A stretch of 5,266 nucleotides of DNA from Acidocella sp. 35-58-6. GTDB taxonomy: Bacteria > Pseudomonadota > Alphaproteobacteria > Acetobacterales > Acetobacteraceae. A program made the position numbers and the translations under genes. The stretch is taken from assembly GCA_002281005.1 (NCBI GenBank), contig NCFD01000182.1:1-5266 (forward strand), given 5' to 3'. Positions within the stretch are counted from its first letter, which is position 1. The number at the start of each line of letters is the position of its first letter. A model generated the notes under the pieces. It saw only the letters and a list, made by a program, of their open reading frames with translations. It did no database searches and was not told the DNA's origin. Below are positions 1 to 5,266 of the stretch, in pieces.

Positions 1-233
1 TGCCCTGAGCGCATAGCGGTGGAGGATAAAAACCGTGTGGCCCCGTAGCCACGCAAATAAGGCACGATTACCCGGTAGCCCACCTGCGCCAGCGGCGGCG
101 CAACGGCATCAAACACCCTTGGGCTGTAAGGGAACCCATGCAGCAACATAATTGCCTGACCACCTGGGTCCCCGTGTTCTTCATAGGCAATGTTCAGTAC
201 GCTGGTGCTGACATGCCGGATGGTGGCGTTCAA
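1..233 (-). CDS. Alpha/beta-hydrolase fold protein (partial, 3' end outside window)
   Basis: The first 77 residues of an alpha/beta hydrolase are visible. They include the early strand NIAYEEHGD, the oxyanion-hole motif HGFP (residues 32-35 after MLL) and the following VGYRVIVPYLRGYGAT, typical of the family's strand 4 and the G-x-G turn after it. The nucleophile elbow (G-x-S-x-G) and the catalytic Asp and His lie outside the window, so the substrate cannot be told. The start is uncertain. No ATG precedes the fold in frame, the HiPIP stop codon is in the same frame 9 nt upstream, and the best choice is TTG at 233-231, without a clear ribosome binding site. It probably depends on translation coupled to the HiPIP gene. 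It might be a general esterase or epoxide-hydrolase-like enzyme, and nothing seen ties it to pigment synthesis. Confidence 0.85.
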   Translation of the reverse strand, partial: MNATIRHVSTSVLNIAYEEHGDPGGQAIMLLHGFPYSPRVFDAVAPPLAQVGYRVIVPYLRGYGATRFLSSTAMRSG

Positions 234-242
234 AACGCGCGA

Positions 243-512
243 TCAGGATTTAGGCGAATAGAGCTCGCACCAGCCATCAGCGGCAATCACACCGGAGACA
301 ATTTTGCAGGCGTTTGGGGGCACAAACTGCACACAGCCACTGCATTGGGCACCATTGTTGGGCTTGGTTTGATAAGCCACCGAAGCCGGCGCGGCCTGTG
401 CGCTCTGAGCGCTGGCGCGGGTGGCGAGGGCGGCCACACTGGTGCCGGCAATGACCGCAATCCCGGCCTTTAGGGCGGCGCGGCGGGAGGTGGAATACGA
501 GTCTGAATTCAT
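243..512 (-). CDS. High-potential iron-sulfur protein (HiPIP), Tat-exported precursor
   Basis: This encodes an 89-residue precursor of a periplasmic [4Fe-4S] electron carrier. The N-terminus has a twin-arginine signal (SRRAALKAG, residues 9-17), a hydrophobic stretch 17-30 and a likely cleavage after ASA (33-35), leaving a mature protein of about 54 residues. The four cluster cysteines are Cys57, Cys60, Cys69 and Cys82 (C-x2-C-x8-C-x12-C), and the conserved tyrosine upstream is Tyr47. This compact spacing and size resemble the small HiPIP of Rhodopila globiformis rather than the longer Chromatium type. Tat export fits, because HiPIPs fold with their cluster before transport. In purple bacteria HiPIPs carry electrons between the cytochrome bc1 complex and the reaction-centre cytochrome, and its position beside photosynthesis genes supports that role here. 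It could alternatively serve respiration. It has its own strong ribosome binding site and a promoter candidate. Confidence 0.94.
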   Translation of the reverse strand: MNSDSYSTSRRAALKAGIAVIAGTSVAALATRASAQSAQAAPASVAYQTKPNNGAQCSGCVQFVPPNACKIVSGVIAADGWCELYSPKS

Positions 513-518
513 GATGAT

Positions 519-523
519 CCTCC
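519..523 (-). promoter_or_regulatory. Strong ribosome binding site of the HiPIP gene
   Basis: GGAGG on the minus strand, 6 nt before the ATG at 512, is the best Shine-Dalgarno match in the window and fixes the start of the HiPIP precursor, including its Tat signal. Confidence 0.8.
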
Positions 524-538
524 AGGTTTATAGGGGCC

Positions 539-568
539 ATTATAGCCCTGCTTGCCTAATGTGGTCAC
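539..568 (-). promoter_or_regulatory. Candidate sigma-70 promoter upstream of the HiPIP gene
   Basis: On the minus strand, GTGACC (568-563; 4 of 6 matches to TTGACA) is followed after 18 nt by a perfect TATAAT (544-539). Transcription would start near 531-533, giving a leader of about 20 nt before the ATG at 512. This is the only good -10 box I saw in the gaps between genes. It would let the HiPIP and the hydrolase be expressed apart from the hem genes. A short inverted repeat (GGGC, 7-nt gap, GCCC) brackets the -10 box. Confidence 0.5.
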
Positions 569-586
569 TTACGGAAAATTTGCAAT

Positions 587-1606
587 TCATCTGAACACGG
601 TAGATGGCGAGTCTTTTTTCAACTCCGTGCCCAGCATACGCCCAATGGCGGCGGCATCGGTGCGGGCGCCATGTAGGCGGCGCTTCAGCAGGAATGTGCC
701 GTCAACGCTGGCAACCAGTCCGGTGAGATGCAGGTCACCATCGGGCGTGGTGCGGGCATAAGCCCCGATGGGGGTGTTGCAGGAACCATCCAGCACCGCC
801 AGCATCGAGCGCTCTGCGGTGGCTACGGCACGGGCATCGCGGTCCTCGATGGCAAACAGTAGTTCGCGCATTTGGGTATCTGATTCGCGGACCGTGATGC
901 CCACAATGCCCTGCCCGGCGGCAGGCACCATGATCTCGGGATGGATGACCAGCGACGCCTGTTCGGCGAGACCGAGGCGGCGCAGGCCGGCGTAGGCCAG
1001 CAAGGTGGCGCTGGTGTTGCCCAGCGCGACTTTATCCAGCCGCGTTTGCACGTTGCCCCGAATGACCTCGCAGTTTAAATCGGGCTGCGCGTTCAGCAAC
1101 TGCGCTTGGCGGCGCACCGAGGCGGTGCCGACATGGGCATTTTTAGGCAGGCAGTCCCACGGGTGCCAAGGGTCTGGTTTGGTGCAATCGGGGCCCAGAA
1201 TAAGGACGTCGCGGGCGTCCTCACGGGCCAGCACGCAACCCAATACAATGCCGGGGCGCAGTTGCGTTTCCAAATCCTTCAGGCTGTGCACAGCGACATC
1301 GATGCGTCCGGCCAGCATCGCCTCGTCGATCTTCGAGAATAATCCTTTGCCGCCAATATCCGCGAGCCGGCAACCAGAAGCCTGGGTCGCATCGCCAGTG
1401 GTGCGGATGATGAGTTCTTCGGTGTTGAGGCCATTCAGCGCCGGACATATTTTTTGCAGCTTGGCGATGAAGTTGCGCGTCTGGGTAATCGCCAAAGGCG
1501 AGCCGCGGGTACCGACTTTTAGCGGCAACGTGCGTTCGTGCGCTGGCACCTGCACCAGTGATGAGTAACCGGTGCGGAACGCGACCGGAAAGCGGGAGAG
1601 ATCCAT
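587..1606 (-). CDS. hemC: Hydroxymethylbilane synthase (porphobilinogen deaminase)
   Basis: HemC polymerises four porphobilinogen units into hydroxymethylbilane, using a covalently bound dipyrromethane cofactor in the cytosol. Family motifs are VGTRGSPLA (31-39), AVHSLKD (105-111) with catalytic Asp111, VGTASVRRQAQL (159-170) with the substrate-binding Arg pair 165-166, VPAAGQGIVG (227-236), and DGSCNTPIGAY (273-283) with the cofactor-attachment Cys276. The ATG at 1606 lies 1 nt after the hemA stop (TAACATG), which suggests coupled translation, with an AGGG 9 nt upstream as a modest ribosome binding site. With this start the protein is 339 residues and has about 23 residues more before the first beta strand than the E. 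coli enzyme. In-frame GTG codons at residues 18 and 20 are alternative starts, but no ribosome binding site precedes them. Pairing of hemC directly with hemA inside a photosynthesis cluster suggests dedicated precursor supply for bacteriochlorophyll. Confidence 0.96.
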   Translation of the reverse strand: MDLSRFPVAFRTGYSSLVQVPAHERTLPLKVGTRGSPLAITQTRNFIAKLQKICPALNGLNTEELIIRTTGDATQASGCRLADIGGKGLFSKIDEAMLAGRIDVAVHSLKDLETQLRPGIVLGCVLAREDARDVLILGPDCTKPDPWHPWDCLPKNAHVGTASVRRQAQLLNAQPDLNCEVIRGNVQTRLDKVALGNTSATLLAYAGLRRLGLAEQASLVIHPEIMVPAAGQGIVGITVRESDTQMRELLFAIEDRDARAVATAERSMLAVLDGSCNTPIGAYARTTPDGDLHLTGLVASVDGTFLLKRRLHGARTDAAAIGRMLGTELKKDSPSTVFR

Positions 1607-1607
1607 G

Positions 1608-2819
1608 TTATGCGGCCCTGCGGATGCTTAACTCGTTCCATATGGTTGCCAGGGCCGCCACCAGATGCGCGATATCGGCATCAGTATGCAGCGGCGACGG
1701 GGTAATGCGCAACCGCTCAGTGCCGCGTGGCACGGTGGGGTAATTGATCGGCTGCACATAGATGCCAAACCTATCGAGCAACTGATCAGAGATGCTCTTG
1801 CACTGCACCGGGTCTCCCACGATGACAGGGACGATATGGCTGGGGTTGGCCAGATGCGGTACGCCCACATCATCAAGTGCGGCGCGCAGCACGGCCACCC
1901 GGTTATGCATCCGGTCACGCTCTGCACTGCTGGCTTTTAAGTGGCGGATGGAGGCCAAAGCGCCAGCAGCCACCATCGGCGGCAGGGCGGTGGTAAAAAT
2001 GAAGCCCGATGCGTAGCTGCGGATAAAATCGCATAGCGCATGGGAGCCGGTGATATAACCGCCGATGACACCAAAGCCTTTCGCCAAGGTGCCCTCAATG
2101 ACGGTGACACGGTGGCTGAGGTGATCGCGGTCCGACAATCCGCCACCACGCGGGCCATACAGGCCAACTGCGTGTACTTCATCAAGGTAGGTCATGGCGC
2201 CAAACTCATCGGCGAGGTCGCAAATACCCTCTATAGGGGCAACATCGCCATCCATTGAATACACCGATTCAAAGGCGATCAGTTTGGGCCGGCCTGGTTC
2301 GATGGCGGCAAGTTTCTCGCGCAGATCGTCGAGATTATTATGCTCCCACACCTGGCACTCGGCACGGCTATGGCGGATGCCCTCGATCATCGAGGCGTGG
2401 TTGCCGGAATCCGAGAGCACCACGCAGCCTTTCATGCGGGCCGCCAGCGTACAAAGTGTTGCCCAGTTCGACATATAGCCGGAATTAAACAGAAGAGCGG
2501 AATCCTTGTGGTGTAAATCTGCCAGTTCGCGCTCAAGCAGCAGATGAAAATGGTTGGTGCCAGCAATGTTGCGGGTGCCCCCGGCCCCGGCCCCGCATTT
2601 ATCCAGCGCCTCATGCATGGCTTTCAGGACCGCCGGATGCTGACCCATGCCGAGATAATCGTTGGAGCACCAAACGGTGACATCACGCTTGCCGCGGGCG
2701 GCGTGCTGGGTAGCAACCGGGAACGACCCTGCTACCCTCTCGAGGTCAGCGAACACGCGGTAGTTGCCTTCGCGGTGCAATGTATCCAGTTGGCTACGAA
2801 AAAATTCTTCGTAATGCAT
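1608..2819 (-). CDS. hemA: 5-aminolevulinate synthase (Shemin pathway)
   Basis: HemA condenses glycine and succinyl-CoA to 5-aminolevulinate in a PLP-dependent reaction, the first committed step to haem and bacteriochlorophyll in Alphaproteobacteria. The 403-residue length is normal for the family. Visible family features are Arg21 in [10 protein letters not shown] (substrate carboxylate binding), the glycine loop [13 protein letters not shown] (76-88), His141 in [15 protein letters not shown] (212-219, with Asp213 expected to pair with the PLP ring nitrogen), the Schiff-base lysine Lys247 in GTLAKGFG, and Arg371 in LRITPSP. The ATG at 2819 is supported by the ribosome binding site AAGAGGA 4-5 nt upstream. 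The gene starts 42 nt after the puhE fusion stop and ends 1 nt before hemC, so all sit in one operon. Its place next to puhE matches the conserved photosynthesis-cluster arrangement, so this is probably the photosynthesis-linked ALA synthase. A second copy elsewhere cannot be judged from here. Confidence 0.97.
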   Translation of the reverse strand: MHYEEFFRSQLDTLHREGNYRVFADLERVAGSFPVATQHAARGKRDVTVWCSNDYLGMGQHPAVLKAMHEALDKCGAGAGGTRNIAGTNHFHLLLERELADLHHKDSALLFNSGYMSNWATLCTLAARMKGCVVLSDSGNHASMIEGIRHSRAECQVWEHNNLDDLREKLAAIEPGRPKLIAFESVYSMDGDVAPIEGICDLADEFGAMTYLDEVHAVGLYGPRGGGLSDRDHLSHRVTVIEGTLAKGFGVIGGYITGSHALCDFIRSYASGFIFTTALPPMVAAGALASIRHLKASSAERDRMHNRVAVLRAALDDVGVPHLANPSHIVPVIVGDPVQCKSISDQLLDRFGIYVQPINYPTVPRGTERLRITPSPLHTDADIAHLVAALATIWNELSIRRAA

Positions 2820-2823
2820 GGCG

Positions 2824-2830
2824 TCCTCTT
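2824..2830 (-). promoter_or_regulatory. Ribosome binding site of hemA
   Basis: AAGAGGA on the minus strand ends 4 nt before the hemA ATG, in a 42-nt spacer after the puhE fusion stop. I see no convincing -35/-10 pair in the spacer, which fits read-through from acsF-puhE. Confidence 0.65.
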
Positions 2831-2861
2831 GGTGGTTTAGTGTTGATCCCTATGGTTTTAT

Positions 2862-4661
2862 TCAGGCAGCAAGTTTCACGTCACAGGCTAAAAAGGCAGC
2901 AGCAAGCTCGCTTTCATGGATATTCTTGCCGATCGCGACCACGCGGGCTTGCTCGTCGCTGCTGGCTGCAAACGCGGTCATGCTGGCACGGCCGCCGGCC
3001 ACATCGAAATGCAGCCAGCCGTTGCCGGATTTCGCGAGGCCTTTAACCCTCGCGATGGCACCAAATTTACCGCCAACGATCCCGTCGAGCACCGCTTGCA
3101 GGGCATCTGCGTTGCAATGGGTATGAAGCTCGGTATTCCAGGATGTGAAGCCGAGATCAGATGCCGCGTGGTTATGGTGATGCTCGTGGTGCTGTTCATG
3201 GTGGTCATGTGTGTCGTGGCCGTGGTGCGTATGACCAGCGTGGCTGCAATGATCATCGCATTCATGCGGCACTTCATCAGACGCCGCATTATCATGCACC
3301 AGCGCAATGCGGGCCTGCGGCAATGGCTCGGGATCAATATGTCCGTAGCGTGCGGTAACAATGGCAACCGCCGGGTTGAGGCGACGCAATGTTTCGGCTA
3401 CCATCGTCCGTTCGGTGGCTGAAACAACATCGGCCTTATTGATGATTAATGTTGACGCCAGCTTGGCCTGCGCCGCGAAATGTGCGGGCAGTTTGGCGTA
3501 GTCTTCCAAAAATGCTCCGGCATCAATGATCGTGGTGATTTTCAACGCGCGTACAAAGGGCAGCAGGGGAGGGCGCTGCATCACCCCGATCAGCGAGGCG
3601 ATATCGGCGACCCCTGACGGCTCGATCAGCACGCGGTCCGGGGCAAAGCGGCTGACGGTATCTTCCAGTTGCCGGGAAAGATCATCACGCAGCGAGCAAC
3701 AGATGCAGCCGTTGGGTAGCTCCACCACGTCGGCGCCCTGGTTGTTCAGTAGCGAGCCATCCAGGCCCACCGAAGCGAAGTCGTTGACCAGAACAACGGT
3801 TTTGCCGGGCAGTGCGCCAAGGTCATTGAGGCGGCGGGTCATGAAGGTGGTTTTGCCGGCACCCAGAAAGCCCGCAACGATTTCAACATCGAAGGCTTTT
3901 GAAGGTTTACGTGAAGCCAAGCCCCATTTCCAAAGTTTGCCCGCTGGTAGCGGAATGACCAGGAACCAGTGTTCCAGAATGGCCAGGGCCATCATGGTGC
4001 CCAGAAACGTATCGCCCGAGCGTTCAAACGCGCTGGTGGCGCTGGCGGCATGTTCGAACAGCATGGTTGCAATCACCATCGAGACGGTAATGGAGATTGG
4101 AAAAAATAAATTCATCGGCTTTGATTTGAGGAAGCTCTTTAAAAACGTTAAATGCTCCGGTAGAAATTCCTCGTTGAGGTTCCGTACGCCGAAAAATACG
4201 TTGAGCTTGGCGCTCTGATGCATCCACCACAGCACCATGAAGGTCCACATGCCGATTTGGTTAGGCTCATGGTGGGTGAGGATAAATATGGCGCAGGCTG
4301 AGAGGATAATGGCGACTTCATGAAACAGGCTGGTCTCCACGGCGTGGCCAAAATGTTTCCAGCCACTGCAGCCTTCCGGGCAAGGTTCATTGCGCGTGCC
4401 GGTAACATAGCCCATGTAAAAGCTGATCTCCTGCCAGCCCCAGGCGAACAGCCCGAAAAAGAATGCTTCGTAGGCGCTCACAAGGCTGGTCTGGGTGGCG
4501 GTGATTTTCAAACCATACAGGCAAGATAATGAGACGATGGTGGCACCAACCATGCTGTATTTGAAGGTTTTGCGCGGCAAATTATCGAGAAAAATAATCG
4601 CGCCGGTGCTGAACCACCATACGAATAACGCGAACATCGCAGGATAAACATAGGCTTGCAT
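2862..4661 (-). CDS. puhE: PuhE (photosynthetic complex assembly protein, DUF3623) fused to a COG0523/CobW-family metallochaperone GTPase
   Basis: This is a 599-residue fusion. Residues 1-256 match PuhE, a membrane protein of photosynthesis clusters implicated in reaction-centre assembly or bacteriochlorophyll tuning. About seven hydrophobic segments are visible (roughly 8-26, 36-52, 62-85, 112-130, 137-158, 184-203, 218-237). Positive residues at 30-34, 176-181 and 242-255 suggest N-out/C-in, which places the second half in the cytosol. Residues 258-599 are a complete COG0523 GTPase. It has Walker A GFLGAGKT (264-271), the metal-binding GCICC (318-322; Cys319, Cys321, Cys322), EPSG (347-350) and the G4 motif NKAD (408-411). 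A His-rich loop follows (465-498; 16 His plus Cys468 and Cys472), then a CobW C-terminal domain (about 503-599). COG0523 proteins are GTP-dependent metal (often zinc) chaperones. The ATG at 4661 was chosen because AAGGA lies 10 nt upstream and the protein then starts with a PuhE-like MQAYVYP; the in-frame ATG at 4715 would overlap acsF. The usual cluster order acsF-puhE-hemA is kept. The metal and the reason for the fusion are unknown. Confidence 0.93.
   Translation of the reverse strand: MQAYVYPAMFALFVWWFSTGAIIFLDNLPRKTFKYSMVGATIVSLSCLYGLKITATQTSLVSAYEAFFFGLFAWGWQEISFYMGYVTGTRNEPCPEGCSGWKHFGHAVETSLFHEVAIILSACAIFILTHHEPNQIGMWTFMVLWWMHQSAKLNVFFGVRNLNEEFLPEHLTFLKSFLKSKPMNLFFPISITVSMVIATMLFEHAASATSAFERSGDTFLGTMMALAILEHWFLVIPLPAGKLWKWGLASRKPSKAFDVEIVAGFLGAGKTTFMTRRLNDLGALPGKTVVLVNDFASVGLDGSLLNNQGADVVELPNGCICCSLRDDLSRQLEDTVSRFAPDRVLIEPSGVADIASLIGVMQRPPLLPFVRALKITTIIDAGAFLEDYAKLPAHFAAQAKLASTLIINKADVVSATERTMVAETLRRLNPAVAIVTARYGHIDPEPLPQARIALVHDNAASDEVPHECDDHCSHAGHTHHGHDTHDHHEQHHEHHHNHAASDLGFTSWNTELHTHCNADALQAVLDGIVGGKFGAIARVKGLAKSGNGWLHFDVAGGRASMTAFAASSDEQARVVAIGKNIHESELAAAFLACDVKLAA
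3168..3269 (-). other. Histidine-rich metal-binding loop inside the puhE-COG0523 fusion
   Basis: This encodes residues 465-498 of the fusion protein. Sixteen of 34 residues are His, with Cys468, Cys472 and several Asp/Glu among them. It sits between the GTPase core and the CobW C-terminal domain, the usual place for such loops in zinc-handling COG0523 proteins. The loop probably stores or hands over divalent metal. The runs of CAT/CAC codons make the DNA low in complexity, and the opposite strand reads as artificial Met/Val-rich 'membrane' ORFs. Confidence 0.9.
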
Positions 4662-4671
4662 GGTGGTGCTA

Positions 4672-4676
4672 TCCTT
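4672..4676 (-). promoter_or_regulatory. Ribosome binding site of the puhE fusion gene
   Basis: AAGGA on the minus strand lies 10 nt before the ATG at 4661 and overlaps the acsF stop codon (TAAGGA). It decides the start codon in favour of the shorter protein beginning MQAYVYP and suggests translational linkage with acsF. Confidence 0.7.
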
Positions 4677-5266
4677 ACCAGGTTGGGGCGAGGCGGACGT
4701 CCTGCGGCAACGCATGACGCTTCGGTGTCAGCAGGAATAACCTGATAAAGGCGGTGGCTGCCTTGGCTTGCCGGCCTAGTTTAACCAGCTTTGCAACCGG
4801 GCCGGTTTTATCCTTGTCAGCCGCCATTTTGACGCTGATCTCACGCAGCGTCTCCAGCCCAGCGTGGAAGGCCGGGTTGTCAAGATCAAGACTGACCGGG
4901 AACGTTTGTTTGGTGATTTCGGAGGTGATGCGGAAGACCTGGAAATCATATTCGGTTGGGTCCAACCCGAGAGCGGCGTGGAACACCGGCCGGGCATGGT
5001 CGCGCACATACATGGTGGCAAATACCGCCAGCAGGAAAAACCGGATCCAAAGTTTGTTCACGCCGGTCAGCATCCAAGGGTTTGCCCGCATTAATAAGGC
5101 AAAGGCTTCGCCATGACGGAATTCATCGTTGCACCACTCGCGGAACCATTTGAAGATCGGGTGGATGCGTAATTCAGGGTGCCGCTCCAACTGGCGGTAG
5201 ATGCTGATATAACGCGCATAGCCGATTTTTTCAGAGAGATAGGTAGCGTAGAAAATAAATTTAGGT
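4675..5266 (-). CDS. acsF: Mg-protoporphyrin IX monomethyl ester oxidative cyclase, aerobic (partial, 5' end outside window)
   Basis: This is the C-terminal 196 residues of AcsF, the oxygen-dependent di-iron cyclase that forms the isocyclic ring E of (bacterio)chlorophyll from Mg-protoporphyrin IX monomethyl ester. The first visible residues, [20 protein letters not shown], and the following [21 protein letters not shown] are family signatures. The D-E-F-R-H stretch (visible residues 47-51) supplies the second E-x-x-H iron-binding motif; the first one lies outside the window. The frame continues through the window edge without a start, so the gene is cut by the window and shows no sign of being broken. 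It ends with TAA at 4677-4675, and the next gene (puhE fusion) starts 13 nt later with its ribosome binding site overlapping this stop, so the two are co-transcribed. Presence of AcsF implies bacteriochlorophyll synthesis in the presence of oxygen. Identification is by recognised motifs; no search was run. Confidence 0.95.
   Translation of the reverse strand, partial: PKFIFYATYLSEKIGYARYISIYRQLERHPELRIHPIFKWFREWCNDEFRHGEAFALLMRANPWMLTGVNKLWIRFFLLAVFATMYVRDHARPVFHAALGLDPTEYDFQVFRITSEITKQTFPVSLDLDNPAFHAGLETLREISVKMAADKDKTGPVAKLVKLGRQAKAATAFIRLFLLTPKRHALPQDVRLAPTW

Noticed and set aside
534..548. Inverted repeat GGGC-CATTATA-GCCC as a terminator after hemC
   Set aside because: The stem is only 4 bp with no T-tract following on either strand; it coincides with the -10 box and fits better as part of the promoter.
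1005..1568. Plus-strand ORF of 187 codons opposite hemC
   Set aside because: It is an antisense shadow of well-supported HemC motifs, with no recognisable family.
2820..2861. FNR-like half-site (GGATCAAC) ahead of hemA
   Set aside because: Only one half of the palindrome is present, and there is no credible promoter in this 42-nt spacer.
2916..3422. Plus-strand ORF of 168 codons with a Met/Val-rich stretch that looks like a membrane segment
   Set aside because: It is the antisense of the His-rich loop: CAT/CAC codons read backwards give ATG/GTG, creating false Met/Val runs. No ribosome binding site or known family is seen, and the opposite strand has a clear gene.
3880..3900. Two separate genes (puhE and a COG0523 GTPase) instead of a fusion
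   Set aside because: The frame is continuous with no stop, and no ATG or GTG lies at the junction. The only nearby candidate is a TTG at residue 248 with a poor ribosome binding site, so internal initiation is possible but not the simplest reading.
3526..4218. Plus-strand ORF of 230 codons opposite the fusion gene
   Set aside because: The composition (Ser/Arg-rich, no domain) is typical of an antisense shadow, and the minus strand here encodes the conserved GTPase and PuhE motifs.
4662..4715. Upstream in-frame ATG giving an 18-residue longer PuhE fusion
   Set aside because: It would overlap the acsF 3' end, adds a non-hydrophobic Arg/Ser-rich leader not expected for PuhE, and the ATG at 4661 has a proper ribosome binding site.

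Overview
The window is one strand-coherent block of a photosynthesis gene cluster. All five complete or near-complete genes, plus a partial one at each end, read on the minus strand. The combination points to an aerobic or facultatively aerobic phototrophic alphaproteobacterium: the oxygen-dependent cyclase AcsF, the photosynthetic assembly protein PuhE, the alphaproteobacterial-type 5-aminolevulinate synthase HemA, and a small Tat-exported HiPIP. The short HiPIP resembles those of acidophilic purple bacteria such as Rhodopila, so Acetobacteraceae (Acidiphilium/Rhodopila-like) is my best guess, but this is tentative. GC content by eye is about 55-60%.

Layout in transcription order (right to left): 5266-4675 is the 3' part of acsF. 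4661-2862 is a 599-codon gene fusing PuhE (seven membrane segments, residues 1-256) to a complete COG0523/CobW-type GTPase with a histidine-rich metal-binding loop. 2819-1608 is hemA. 1606-587 is hemC. 586-513 is a 74-nt spacer holding a promoter candidate with a perfect TATAAT. 512-243 is a HiPIP gene. 233-1 is the 5' part of an alpha/beta-hydrolase gene that runs off the window. Gaps are 13, 42, 1, 74 and 9 nt, so acsF through hemC look like one operon, and the HiPIP and hydrolase may have their own promoter.

The genes make chemical sense together. HemA makes 5-aminolevulinate and HemC makes the linear tetrapyrrole. AcsF closes ring E of Mg-protoporphyrin monomethyl ester on the way to bacteriochlorophyll. 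PuhE helps assemble or tune the photosynthetic complexes, and the HiPIP is a likely periplasmic electron carrier to the reaction centre or its cytochrome. The acsF-puhE-hemA order is the usual one in proteobacterial photosynthesis clusters.

The real surprise is that PuhE carries a cytosolic metallochaperone-type GTPase as a C-terminal fusion. This physically ties a metal-handling protein to a membrane photosystem assembly factor, between a di-iron cyclase gene and the tetrapyrrole entry gene. I do not know of a described system with this architecture. If the host is Acidiphilium-like, where zinc-bacteriochlorophyll is known, the link to metal supply for tetrapyrroles becomes especially worth testing.
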